DNA of 64,000 nucleotides from Tretioscincus oriximinensis. Taxonomy: Eukaryota; Chordata; Lepidosauria; Squamata; Gymnophthalmidae. Below the pieces are notes generated by a model. It made no database searches, was not told the DNA's origin, and saw only the letters and a program-made list of their open reading frames with translations. A program made the position numbers and the translations under genes. Location: assembly GCA_022410635.1 (NCBI GenBank), contig JAJVDF010000450.1:233540-297539 (forward strand), given 5' to 3'. This document shows, one piece after another, positions 23,555-34,040 of the stretch (positions are counted from its first letter, which is position 1; each line of letters begins with the position of its first letter).

Positions 23555-23965
23555 AAGAGTATAAAAAGATCCAAGATTTTACAATCGCTAGGGCTTCTAG
23601 CAGGATGTCTCATATCTTATTTGAGGCTAACAAGATAAAAATAGACATTACAAGCTCTGTAGACAAGTCTACTTTTTTCAGAAGCTAGGAAACAAGTGCC
23701 TAGGAACGGGCTATATATAGCAAACTGTGCTGTAAATAACAATAGAAATGCAAATGTGTGTGGAGGTGATTTGTCAGGTCAAGTGCCTCTATACAGATTT
23801 GCATTTCTGATGCTGTTTATAATCTGTCCCTAGCACCTGGAAAAAATAACTTGTGAACAAAAACATATTCTGCTTATCTTGTTTGTTTTTAATCTAAGGT
23901 GCCACGAGACCACAAGACCCACTGTTAGGAATTCTGGATCCAAACTAACACGGCTTCTTCTTTAA
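23555..23965 (+). mobile_element. 'actaacatggct' repeat family copy containing a foldback
   Basis: The landmarks are 'tgtagacaagtctactttt', 'aatctaaggtgccacgagac' and 'ccaaactaacacggcttctt'. An imperfect palindrome lies between them (23688-23848), with paired words agaaatgcaaatgtgtgt and acagatttgcatttct on either side of a short centre near 23780. The palindrome looks like an insertion or internal foldback. Confidence 0.55.
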
Positions 23966-23969
23966 AATC

Positions 23970-25655
23970 TACCTCCATTAGTGTTGTTGTGTATGCTGTA
24001 TCTACAGGTGAGAAATGTTCAGTACTGATGAAATCACTATTTTTATCCAGTGAACTCATTTCTGTGGAAAGATGAAATCTTTCTGCTTGAAAGGCCAGAA
24101 ATTCTTCTGTGTGTAAGGTCTTTTCTGCACTTCTCTTTGATAATGGGTTACAATTTCATCTAGTCTTTTTCAGTTTCTTCTGTCTCCTTGACGTCTGATC
24201 TGGATTACTGGTATTCCTCGACATACAAATTCATGTACAAGATGGGTCACAGAGTCAAGAAGCCATGCTTTCATTTTTAGGATTACTAAGGAACTTTGGT
24301 GTGGCCCCAGTGCATGCTAGCAAAATGGATTTCTCAGTTATTCTGAACTTGTGTAAGGGCTGGNCCGAAACCATGCCAGATTGAGCCTTGCTGTGATCTG
24401 AATCGGGGGCTTTGAATGACCCAGACTCTTCGGCTGGGATCATAACAAGATAAGTGCAAAGCAGTCCTAAGGCAAGCCCAGAGAGACCCATGAGCCTGGA
24501 AAGAAATCCGTGCTTTCTGCAGTAGCTTTGTTTATGTATTAGAAGCATGAAAGGTGCATACTTTGGCATCCTTGGATAGAATTTGAGGAACTGCCTTATT
24601 ATTGGAAAGTAAAGCAAATTTCTGTAGATTTTCACTACAATTTAACAACTCCTAAAGTTTGGGCTGTCACAAACAGGTAAAACCAGTGGAAAGTTATAGG
24701 ATTTATGAGATATAAATAGAATTGACCTCTTAGCTCTTGGGAAGAATTTGGGAGCATTGGAATTTCCAGATATTGGATGTAAGATCCTTGGTTAGGGTTG
24801 TAACTTGTGGGCAAATGATGTATGTACTGTAGGAGGTGGCTCCCATACCATCCTAATTCATGTGGGAAGATGCTAGAGTAGATATTTGCCCATCTAACAC
24901 AGAACCTAACACTCAGAATGTTGGAGTCTTATGGCAGCGAAGCAGAGACAAGCTCCAGTCTCAGTCTCCACCTGCTTAGGGAGTCGCCTTCTGCTTTAGG
25001 CCTCAGGCTCTTTGTTGTATTCTTCACTTAACTTGAATTTACAGAAATTATGTTGCTATTTTATCACTGCTGATGAATTCTCTAAGGCATCTCCTGACTC
25101 TGTAGACTTTGAACTGCAGAAAAAGGAAATCACTCTCATGAAAAGTCCCTGAAAAAGTTATCAATCTGCCTTCAGTCTTTAGAAGATAAAGTGTCACTGG
25201 AATTTTTCAGACAAGTTAGTTAATTTGAAATGATTATCAAATTCATTATCAACTTGTGATCAACAAGTGATCTGTGGTCAGGGAAGAAATTGCTCTCTCA
25301 TTCATTAACATTCTGAAGTAGCAAGCAAGGAAATTAAAACAGACAGTGGGTTAGCCAACTTTACTGCTACATTCTTGTTCATTCCAAATCCTCATTGAGT
25401 TAAGTTCTCTCTGGATTTACCTACATGGTCAAATCCCTTTGTTCTTTACCAGTTGCTTTTGATTGGCACGTCGATGCTTTGTAACAACTTCCTAGCCAAA
25501 TTTATTAGCTTGCTTTGTGTCTTAGGTTAGCTAGCAATGGATATTCTGTAGTTAGTTTTTTTTATTGCAGAAAATGCAGTTTTTAATTGCGTCAACAGAA
25601 ACTATATGTTTGTACCCGGTTCAGTATTATTCAGTGGCTGCTGACCTCTGGGTTC
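23970..25655. other. non-coding DNA, no feature recognised
   Basis: A 126-codon minus-strand frame (24255-24635) contains an ambiguous base and no recognisable domain. A modestly GC-richer patch near 24930-25020 is unassigned. Confidence 0.4.
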
Positions 25656-25665
25656 GTGGGGTTCA

Positions 25666-25902
25666 GTGAACACTCAGAGATTAAAATCAGTGATAAAATC
25701 TCCTTTCATAGAGGAGCTGCCAGCACAGGATTTTGAAACTATCTGTAGAGATTTCAAGAATCTAGGCAGGAAAGTGAAGGAACTGGGAGCACATGTAGTC
25801 TTCTCCTCTATCCTCCCAGTGGATGGTCATGAAAGAAGAGGATGCAGGGGGTTGGACCCAATGACCCTGAAGGTCCCTTCCAACTCTATGATTCTATGAA
25901 AT
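25666..25902 (+). mobile_element. CR1 fragment: ORF1-like stretch joined to the CR1 3' terminus
   Basis: The frame encodes DFETICRDFKNLGRKVKELG and then AHVVFSSILPV. This resembles the middle of the esterase-like (SGNH-fold) ORF1 product of some CR1 LINEs. It runs straight into the CR1 3'UTR (ggttggacccaatgaccctg, ccttccaactctatgattct, atga) with the octamer-like ATTCTATG terminus. The whole ORF2 is missing between the two, so the copy is internally deleted or recombined. The ORF1 assignment is from recall of similar reptile and bird sequences. Confidence 0.6.
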
Positions 25903-25905
25903 CAA

Positions 25906-26260
25906 AAAGCTCCAGGCAGTTTTTTAATTAACAAAAGGGGTCTCCAATCCCAAAACCAATGGGAGGACTGCCTAGGAGGGTTATGGTCTCTGTCTCAGTC
26001 TCTATAGAGGTGCCATTTTGTATTGATATTCAACTTGCAGACTGAGAGGGAGCTCGAGACAGTGCTTGAATGTGCCTCCTCAAGCCGCTTTCCTAACTTT
26101 GCAGAGGCTGGAGGAATCTGTGCCCCCATCCCCACCCCAAACTGCACCAGCCGCTGCTGGTATTATTTCAACTAAAATGTTTCTTTATTGAGTTGTCTCC
26201 CCCTTAAAGTTCAGCGTTCCATTCTGTGCAAAGATTCACACAAAGAAACTCTAATGATTT
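25906..26260 (+). other. unassigned block with a tail similar to element A
   Basis: At 26185-26220 the words 'attgagttgtctcccccttaaag' (split as attgagttgtctcc and cccttaaag) followed by ttcagc parallel the region just after the AATAAA of element A (attgagtcgtctccttctct, then ctcagc). The upstream part is moderately GC-rich (26040-26160). It could be a fourth, weak member of that family. Confidence 0.25.
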
Positions 26261-26269
26261 TTACAGGTA

Positions 26270-26895
26270 CTACCAAAAGCCAAAGAAAGTGAGGTAAGTA
26301 GGAAGCTAGGCATGTAGAAGTGCTCTTGCATTTCTGAAGGGTTGGAAAGGAATGCTATCCAATTAGGAAAAGAATAGGAATGAAAGACTTAAAGTTGCAT
26401 GTGTTCCCCCTGTCCCCCGAGAGTTTTGGGACATCCTGAATGTCAGAAAGGATTTAGATCCAAACAGCATTAATTCCATCAATGCTGGACATTTACTATC
26501 AATTTTGGCAAATCTGTGGAAGAATCAGAACAGAGAGACAAAAGTGATAAAATAGTAAAATTAGAAGAAAGCCATTTAGGCTGGTTGGTCCCCTGCTTTT
26601 TTCTGGCAAGAATCTAGATCAAATCAAGTTCGTATTTTGAATTAAGTTAATTAAGTGGAACAATTTCTCTCTCTAGAGTTTTGACAGGCTCTATGTTGTA
26701 TAGCTTTCAGCACCGCTTCAGACCTTTGATTCTTAACTCCTTTTGGTTTTCATCCTGCCAGGGAGAGTAGGTCAGTTAGAGGAATGGTTTTTTTAAAATA
26801 TGTTTTAAATAGTTTGTATACTTTATTCTTGTTACTGCAATAGGGCAAAGTGAAGGATGAGGCCTAAATTATGAATGAATGTATCCATATTGAGA
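26270..26895. other. AT-rich non-coding DNA
   Basis: No gene or clear repeat recognised. Confidence 0.45.
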
Positions 26896-26899
26896 GTCA

Positions 26900-27139
26900 C
26901 AGTGATTAGGAGCCTTGGTGTTTCAGTAGAGATGCCAAGTTTGAAGCTCTGTGTTGGCTGTGGAGAGGACTGAGCGCCCTCTGCTAACCTCAGCTCTAGC
27001 CAACCCAGCTATTCAAAAGCATGAAATTTCAATCAGATAAATGGGAACAATCACAGCATGGTGGGGGAGACAGAATGTAAGCCTTGGAACAAAAAATAGT
27101 CTCTAAACTCCTTTGGGTGAGAAAAGGGGGTATAAAACC

Positions 27140-27140
<1 letters not shown>
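26900..27140 (+). mobile_element. tRNA-derived SINE, diverged copy
   Basis: The head is decayed (ggagccttggtgtttcag, then aagtttgaagctctgtgttg), but the central domain 'agctctagccaacccagcta' is intact and the tail 'ctctaaactcctttgggtga...aggggg' matches the SINE tail. It ends in the CTA microsatellite. Confidence 0.65.
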
Positions 27141-27200
<60 letters not shown>

Positions 27201-27202
27201 CA
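27141..27202. repeat. (ACT)n microsatellite, about 20 units
   Basis: Uninterrupted act/cta triplets for about 60 bp at the 3' end of the SINE. The valine-rich minus-strand frame over it is an artefact of the repeat. Confidence 0.95.
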
Positions 27203-27394
27203 CTTCTTCCTCTTCCTCCACTTCGTGACATTGTTCTCCAGCTAATAATCCAGGTGTAATTTGTAGAAAACAGTAAATCACTGTATGTCTTTTTTTCAAG
27301 GTTTTTTTTCTTAGCAACATATTTTTAAGCTTTCAAAAAAGTGATACTTTGAATAAATAAAGGGGTTTGATCTTTCCCTTCCTTTTTTGTGATC

Positions 27395-28160
27395 ACTGTG
27401 CAGTGATTAGTTTGTATGGTTTGTTTTTTTGCGCTGTTCAGTTGTAATGGGCCATGATCTCATGGATCATAGCACACTGAACCCTATTGTTTCCCATTGT
27501 CTCCAAAAATATGTCCACTCGTGTTTGTTACTTCCATAAGACCAGCTAATATTATTTTCCTATGCTGTCACCTTCTCCTTTTGCCTTTAGATTTTCCAGC
27601 ACCAGAGAAATATTTTACAGTGAATTCTTTTTTCTAATTATGTAACCAAAAACTTTTGAATTTCTACTTCAATATTAGTATTTCTGGTGAGCACTCTGGG
27701 TTGATTTCCTTTAATATTGACTTGTAATCAACCTTGTTGTAGTCAAAGAGTTATCAGAAGCTCCTCAATTTGACATTCAGGTCTGGTTCACAATTGACTT
27801 TATTCTGTTCCAAGAAGTGGTCTAAGGTGTCTGCTGTCCAGAAGTCACTTTTTCTAGCACTTGTTCCACCATGGATTATGCTAGCATGTGGATAGCAAGT
27901 TCTTTAACCTTATTCTGTTCAAGAATGTGATCTAAATGCAAATCAGGTCTCGGTTTTCCTTATGGTTCAATTTTCAATCATATTATTACTGAGAAAACCA
28001 AAGCTTGACTATGTGGATTGTCCTTGGCAAGGACATTCGCTTTCCTTGGTAATCTTGTTCTTTGTTTCTTAGAATGCTGTCCAGGTTTGAAATAGCTATC
28101 ATCCTAAGGAGCAAGCATCTTTTAATTTTGTGGCTGCATGGGAAGATGTCTTCAAGTGAT
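27395..28160 (-). mobile_element. RTE-BovB LINE, 3' portion, minus strand
   Basis: Near 27990-28135 the plus strand reads 'aaaaccaaagcttgactatg', 'agaatgctgtccaggtttga', 'atagctatcatcctaaggag' and 'gcaagcatcttttaattt'. This is the complement of the BovB ORF C-terminal part. The left part (27420-27600) resembles its 3'UTR, with 'ggccatgatctcatggatca' and 'tgctgtcaccttctcctttt'. The frame is destroyed by many changes, so the copy is old. BovB fits squamates and some mammals. Confidence 0.65.
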
Positions 28161-28172
28161 TCAGAATATATA

Positions 28173-28240
28173 TGGCTCAAAACAATTAAAGGAACACTTA
28201 GTCATGTTAAAGTGTTCCCTTAATTGTTTTGAGCAGTATA
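28173..28240. mobile_element. Tc1/mariner foldback (solo inverted ends)
   Basis: Arms 28175-28199 and 28210-28234 are complementary at 24 of 25 positions around a 10-bp loop. The sequence gctcaaaacaattaa(a/g)ggaacactt matches the ends of a Tc1-like family known from fish and reptiles (recalled as ctcaaaaaaataaagggaac followed by act). TATA on both sides fits the TA target of this superfamily. Only the two ends remain. Confidence 0.7.
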
Positions 28241-28799
28241 TAATTAATGTTTCATAGTGCAAATTAGGATGAATTTAATTAACACTTAGGAATTCTCCAG
28301 GTCCTAAACTGTGAAAAGGTCACTGGGACTAGAATATGACCTGATGAGATGTTTATCAGTGCCTTTAAAGGACATAAACCAAATTCAGTTCGTTCACAGC
28401 ATGATCCTGAAATAATAATCTTATCTTGAAATCATTTAAAAAGTCTTCAAAGAAGAAGGGAGAGTAGCCCTTTTCTTGTAAAACTAAATGAAAAGTCTAT
28501 GAGAAACAGAATAATTGATTAGAAATATCCTCAGAGGAATTTAACATAGTATAGCCAACTACATGCCTTTAATGAAAAATCTATGAATGCTTCTAACACA
28601 TGAAAAATGCACAAGGAATAAAGTTCAGTTACCTTTCATGATGGCTAATATGGGAAAATATATCTCCAAGAAAGTGCCATCCTTTTGGGGCAAAATGTAC
28701 TGAAATCCAACCACCGGTATCCCAACATAATTGTAACAGTACATTCTATACATGTGGAAATGCCTTCAATCTATTGCATAGATAATAATGTGATATTTA

Positions 28800-28957
28800 A
28801 GCTTGTTGTTTGGCACCATCAAATTGTGGCTGACTCTAATTTGCCTATCTGAATGCTTCAATAGGCAGCTCAGTTTTTGTTGCAGAATTGGTTTGTATTG
28901 ACTACTTCAGGGTCAGCCTGTGCTTAGCAAGCTGTTTGCTTTACCACTGAGATAGGA
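28800..28957 (+). mobile_element. SINE fragment (5S/tRNA-derived amniote SINE type, tentative)
   Basis: It opens with 'caccatcaaattgtggctga' and closes with 'gcttagcaagctgtttgctt' then 'taccactgaga', which parallels the opening and closing words of several amniote SINEs. The resemblance is partial, so the family is not certain. Confidence 0.35.
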
Positions 28958-29025
28958 AGCGGCCCCGCATGAGGGGAGCCGCAGATTACCGGCGCGCGCC
29001 CAGNGAGCTGGCTGCTATGGGCGCC

Positions 29026-29067
29026 GCCATGTTTTTGGAGGTCACTTCCGACCTCCAAAAACATGGC
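29026..29067. repeat. perfect 18-bp-arm hairpin in element B
   Basis: Arms gccatgtttttggaggtc and gacctccaaaaacatggc with a 6-bp loop, about 30 bp upstream of the TATA box. Element A has a comparable hairpin just before its TATA box. Confidence 0.8.
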
Positions 29068-29096
29068 GTCTGGTGACGCGTTTCCGGCATGACACC

Positions 29097-29108
29097 GGAC
29101 TATAAAAG
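29097..29108 (+). promoter_or_regulatory. TATA box of element B
   Basis: gactataaaagc is a textbook TATA box in a CpG-rich context, followed about 15 to 25 bp later by a start-region hairpin. Confidence 0.5.
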
Positions 29109-29799
29109 CAAGAGGCGGGNACCATTTTCGGCCTCTTGCTTCCTGGCGCCGATCGGGAAGGAGCTCTGCTGCCGCTCCACCAATTGGCCTACAAAGCCAT
29201 GTGGTCCGGCCTTCTTTCGTTGCCGGGACCACGCAGCCCAGCAAGGAGACGGAATCGAATCGGCAGATAAGAGTGGGTATAGGCTTCGGAGGAGCTCCGG
29301 CAGGGCATACTTTTGCCCAGTCGTAATGTCTGGGTCCCAGGAGCCCAGGCCAGGGGTGGGAACCAGGGTGTCCCCCCCCCGGAGAAGTGCAAACCGGGCA
29401 GGGCTCACAAGGGTGTGAGCCTGGTACGGCTGTCGCAGCAAAGGGCTGGACAGTTGGATGGTTTGGCTGACTCACGTGGGCGTGAGCAGCAATGGTATTG
29501 GTAGTCCTATCAGGTCAGCCCCAGAGGCTGAGTGGGACAGTCCTCCCAAGGTGCTGCGCCTGCCTCTCCCCCATTCACTTTGCCATGGCCTTTTCCTCCA
29601 TTTCTGGGTTCTGTTATTAAAAGATCTTCAAGCAACTCTGATGTATGCGAGCGTGGTTTTGGTTATTGTTAATTAAGTTATTTGACACTGTTATCACTTT
29701 GTTTGGAAATTGTTAAGTTAATTTTAGAACTTGTTCACTTTATGGGAATTTACTTGTTGTATTAATAAATATGTTGTTTCGTGCATAAAGTCTGTCATG

Positions 29800-30300
29800 G
29801 ATCCCAGGGTGGCCTTCGCTGGTAAACAGTAGGGTCCCTTTTGTGTAAAAGTTCTATTCAATGAGAGGGCAGTAAATACTGCCTCCCTTGGCTGTATCTC
29901 CAAAGTGGAGCAAGGGCAGCAGCCATTTGGTTCAACCTCTCCTCTCCCATGCACACAAAAACATAAACATACAAATAGTGGCAAAACTAGCAAAATATGG
30001 ATGCCATTTTTGTTTCTTTTGGTTGGGCCATGGTGCACCAGTCACCAAGGGGACTGTAATGCCCGCCTCCCTTGGTCACTGATTGGCTATCTTAATACAC
30101 ATGCATGTATGCACACATATACACAGGCGCAAGATGGCTGGTCCCTGGATGCTGGCCAATTGTGATGGTCTTAAATGCTCGGAACAGTGGAGGCCCCAAT
30201 CAGTGAGGGCCTGGATGTGATGACCTGGATGCCTCCACTGGACACCACAAAGACCATGAAGAGATTGGTTGGCAGCCTCTGAGTTGACAAGCACTGGTTG
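29800..30300. other. unassigned repeat-like DNA
   Basis: A patch at 30030-30090 has a short inverted pair (gtcaccaagggga / tcccttggtcac) and a gattggct CCAAT-type word. No termini were found. Frames here are short and overlapping. Confidence 0.35.
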
Positions 30301-30309
30301 CTGAGGCCC

Positions 30310-30735
30310 CAGTTGGTGGAGGGGAGGAAGAGGAGGGGAGGAAGTAAGTGAAAGGGAGAGAGAGGAGGGTGAGGGAGGAAGGAAAAAAGGAAGGAAGGGG
30401 GAGAAGGAGGGGATAAAGGAAGGAAGAGAGATGAGGGGGAGTGAGGGAGGAAGGGGAAGGAAGGGGAAGGAATGGGGAAGAAAGAGGGCAAGGAAGGAAG
30501 AAGAGGTAGAGATGGAGGGGAAGAAGGAAGGGGGAGAGAAAGGAGGAGGAACGAAGAAAGGGGAAAGGTGAGGGAGGAAGAGAGGGGGAGAGACAAGAGG
30601 AGGGGAAGAAACGCAAGGGGGAGCAAAAGGGAGGGGGAAAGATTCAGGGGGGAAGAGAGGAAAGACAGAAGGAAAAGGGGGTCTGAGGAGGTATGTGGGC
30701 AGTGGAGGGGGTTGAGGGAGGAGGAAAATGTAACC
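30310..30735. repeat. polypurine (G/A) tract, about 425 bp
   Basis: The plus strand is almost entirely A and G (ggaa, gagg, gaag units). The minus strand is therefore almost pure C/T and gives long proline/serine/leucine frames of up to 243 codons in several registers. Such frames are expected from any pyrimidine strand and are not genes. The mirror-like G/A composition is of the kind that can form triplex (H-) DNA. Confidence 0.9.
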
Positions 30736-30739
30736 CATG

Positions 30740-33060
30740 ACTTTGGAGCAGGTGGGAGAAATGCCAATCCTGACACCACAAAAATAGCTAGAATGTCCAA
30801 ACTTATTTGTGGCAGCGAGACTGGACTTAATTCCACTAGTTCTGTACGATGAACAAAATTCTTCTGTTCTTCACAATGAACAAAGTTTTCTGTTAACTTC
30901 AAACAAATAGTCTATGCGTGAAAACCCATGCAACCAAATCCCACCCCCACCCCCAATTGGTTTCTAAGCTAGAAATGCTGATCTATATTAAGGCTCTATT
31001 TTGTCCAATCTTACTAATGCATTTAAAGGAACTCTTTTTTTCCATTATCTGTCTGGAAAGACATATTAAGAATGTAGAAACAGCTTCCTATGGTGTGTAT
31101 AATCATGCTGGCTAACATCCATTAGCATCAGTGTGTTGGAAGTTTCTTTTGAGCACAGCCTCCATAGTCAGGTGTGGATGCCATCATTTCAGCACATGGA
31201 CAGCTCCAAATTCAGCTACGAACTCTATTGAGGCAAATGCTGACATTTGCAGCTCATCATGCTGGCAGGACAGACCTGAACCCGAGGCTGCATGTGACTG
31301 ACAGCATAGCAGCACCTAATGTTCCACTTCTAATGTAGCTCTAGTTTCTGAATTCAAATGCTAGTGGTTGGAACTCATCCACATCAAGCTAAAGTACATT
31401 AACAAATTAAGACAATTAATGCAAAAAGGACCTAACATGTTACTTCGTAGAATGTTACTCCTGATGTAGATTAACTCCCCATGAATCTCTAAACTCGCTT
31501 CATGATTTTAGCAAAACATCTACTGACATCTCTGTGATTATGAAGTGTTATTGGTAGAGTTACATTTTCTGAATAATAGGTACACGTTATTCCAGGTTTT
31601 TTTTTTAAATATATTTTTTGCAGTGGCGGTTCAAGCCCAAGCAGAAATACTTTTCTTCTCAGTTGATACATCTGTTGACTGTTTTGTTTTCGTAGTAGCC
31701 TTGACACTCTGGGTATAGGTTCTTTTTAAAATATTTTTGATCAGTTACTTTTTGCTCTGTCACTCTAGCATTTCTTGCATGAGATAAAGAAATGTATTTA
31801 CACCTCAAACACAGTATATGTATGAAGGATTGTTTAGATTCAAGAGGTCAGTAGTGCATGTTGATAATTTGTTCAGGTTTTGCTTCATGGGAATTTAAAG
31901 TTCTGGCTCCTTTAGAATTTTTAATGCAATTGATTGGAGATGCAGGATTAATGTATTTTGCTGTTGATTTGATATGTTTATTTGTAGTAAGAACATAAGA
32001 GAAAATTTATGCTGATGGGAGGGAATATGGAATTTTAAGAAGAGAAAAATGATATTTTTGATCTAGATTTATGGACTAACTAAAAGTGGAATTAAACACC
32101 TCTTTAACAATTCGTGTTGCTATCATGTTATGCTTCAGGACTGTAGCACATTGTAAGGAAAGCTTTTATATTTGTATTAATACATAGCATAATCAATGTT
32201 GTTTTGAGAAGCAGGATTTGGGATGAAGAAACTGACTAAGAATCTAATGAAATATTTATTGTACTTCTAATACCAGCACATAAATAAAAAGTTGAAAAAA
32301 ATGGTGAGTTTCTTTGGTGTTGAACTTTGTATATTCCCCTGACGTTGCTATACATGGCATTTCATGAGGGGAATTTGAATGATACTCAGACTCGGATGCT
32401 TTCTGCATTAGAACTAATTCCAGATTATACGTATTTCAGAATAGAGACTTGCCAGCCACACATTAGTACAGATTATAGCAAGGGATATGTTCTTCGCTAC
32501 CTTTCTTTGTACATTTTTGTGTTGCCCATCACCCCTTCAAGCATATTTTGATCTTAGTTTCTTGGGTTTCAGGATAAATAGACAGTCAAACTTTTTATTG
32601 TTTTATTTTGTTTATATAGATAAAATGTAAAGTATGAATGAAATGAAATGAAAGACTGGGGAAAAGATGAATTGAATGAAGAATCCTGATGTTTGTCTGA
32701 GGTTTATTCACTAATAGTAACCTTTAAAAAAGCATGTCCATTTTTTTTTCAAATTGATATTTACAGGAACCATTCTGGAGTAATGTAAATATGCTACAGT
32801 TATGGTCATATTATAATAATTAAATGCATTTTGCAGGGAGCACCAAAAAGACTGGACACTGTATGAGGCAGTCTACACATTTAAACTATCTTGTTATTTT
32901 ATACTTCTGTGTGAACACCTCCAGTGTCTGCTACCCTCTTCGTAACCAGGATCCAGTGCTGAACATATTAACTTAGGTGCATTCAAGTTCAGACAGCCAC
33001 TGCCAGAGATTCCTGGGTGCAATCCAGTTCTCAGACAGCTGATATGGAAACTGAATAGAG
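30740..33060. other. AT-rich non-coding DNA
   Basis: No gene or clear repeat. The 31100-31370 patch looks more complex than its surroundings but is unassigned. Confidence 0.4.
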
Positions 33061-33065
33061 CCTTT

Positions 33066-33460
33066 AAGAACATAAGAGTAGCCCTGCTGAATTGGACTAG
33101 GGCCCATGTAGTCCAGCATTCTGTCTCACACAGTGCCCCACCAATTGCACCTGCGCAGTCTGAAACAGACAAATACAAAATCTTCACCTGTTCTCTATAC
33201 CCTGCAAATGGAATTTCAGAAATACTACCTGTTGCTCCATCTTTGAGGCAGTATCAAGACATCCCTTGGTGTCCATGGACTTGTCTAATTCTCTCTTAAA
33301 GCTATCCAGACTGCTTGCTACCACCATCTCTTCTGGAAGTAAATTCCAATGCCCCCCTGGATGAAAAAAATACTTTTCTTTATCTGTCCTCACTCTTCTG
33401 TCCAACAGTTTCAAGGAATGCCCCCTAGTCCTAAAATACAGGCCCAGTGCCTTTCATAGG
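33066..33460 (-). mobile_element. L2/CR1-type LINE 3' end, minus strand
   Basis: On the plus strand it starts with aagaacataagagtagccct, then 'tgttgctccatctttgaggc', 'ctggaagtaaattccaatgc' and 'cctggatgaaaaaaatactt'. This is the complement of the same 3'UTR seen at 20150-20530. The minus-strand frame 33184-33414 carries the decayed 'FFHPGGHWNLLPEEMVVASS' segment of that 3'UTR. Confidence 0.85.
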
Positions 33461-33469
33461 CAATACCAT

Positions 33470-34040
33470 TATGTGCAGATTCCTGATATATTTTCTAGTA
33501 CTTTCGTTATTGATCAGTTTGGAATTGTCCCAGGTTCAGTGTTAAGGTGATCGTCTGAACAATGAGGAGACAGGATTAGAAAATGATTTCAATATCTGAA
33601 CCTCCTCAACTGAAGAACTTTCACTGAAAATAAGAAATAACCATTAGGACAGTGCGTTGACTGAAGGGATCCAGTAAAAGCTAAGAGCAGTGTTCTGTCC
33701 ATTTCAAGATCTTGTTGGCCTATAACTTCAATTCCCAGGTCTCTAATCCTGGTAATTTTCCCATTCTGGCACCAGGCAGATAATGCAACAAATACTAAAC
33801 TTTTATTCCAAGTTTTCACTATGGATAGAGAATCGTCCTGGGCTTTTAATTTTTAGTAGATTAAGATGTGATTATGGTTTACTGATTTGGAAAATTAACT
33901 ATTTTAATGTAAGAAACGAAATGTAAAATTACTCTTGGTTTCATTAAAATTAATTTTACAGTGGTGATAACTATTTTCTCACAATTTATTGACATGTTTA
34001 GGATCTGGAGCATTACACTCACAAAAATATCTCTCATGGG
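33470..34040. other. non-coding DNA
   Basis: No gene or repeat recognised. Confidence 0.45.

Larger units (their letters stand above)
28940..29800 (+). mobile_element. element B: CpG-rich, TATA-containing non-autonomous retroelement candidate
   Basis: The GC- and CpG-rich head has a perfect 18-bp-arm hairpin (29026-29067). A TATA box (ctataaaagc, about 29098-29108) follows, and then a second short hairpin at the presumed start site (gcaagaggc...gcctcttgc). The 3' half shares with element A, in order, gctgcgcctgcc, gccatggcctttt, atttctgggtt and the AT-rich tail with attaataaatat. Frames of 100 to 183 codons overlap on both strands and contain ambiguous bases. I do not accept them as genes, because the GC-rich sequence lowers stop frequency and none shows a domain. 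High CpG content suggests it is younger than its neighbours or under less methylation decay. Confidence 0.5.

Noticed and set aside
27051..27320. Valine-repeat minus-strand frame
   Set aside because: Translation of the (ACT)n microsatellite.
28924..29475. 183-codon minus-strand frame and several overlapping frames on both strands
   Set aside because: GC-rich repeat DNA (element B) has few stops by composition; frames contain ambiguous bases and no domain, and coexist in four registers.
30076..30902. Minus-strand frames of 138, 220 and 243 codons rich in P, S, L and F
   Set aside because: They arise from the almost pure pyrimidine strand of the 30310-30735 tract; all three registers are open, which is expected of such DNA.
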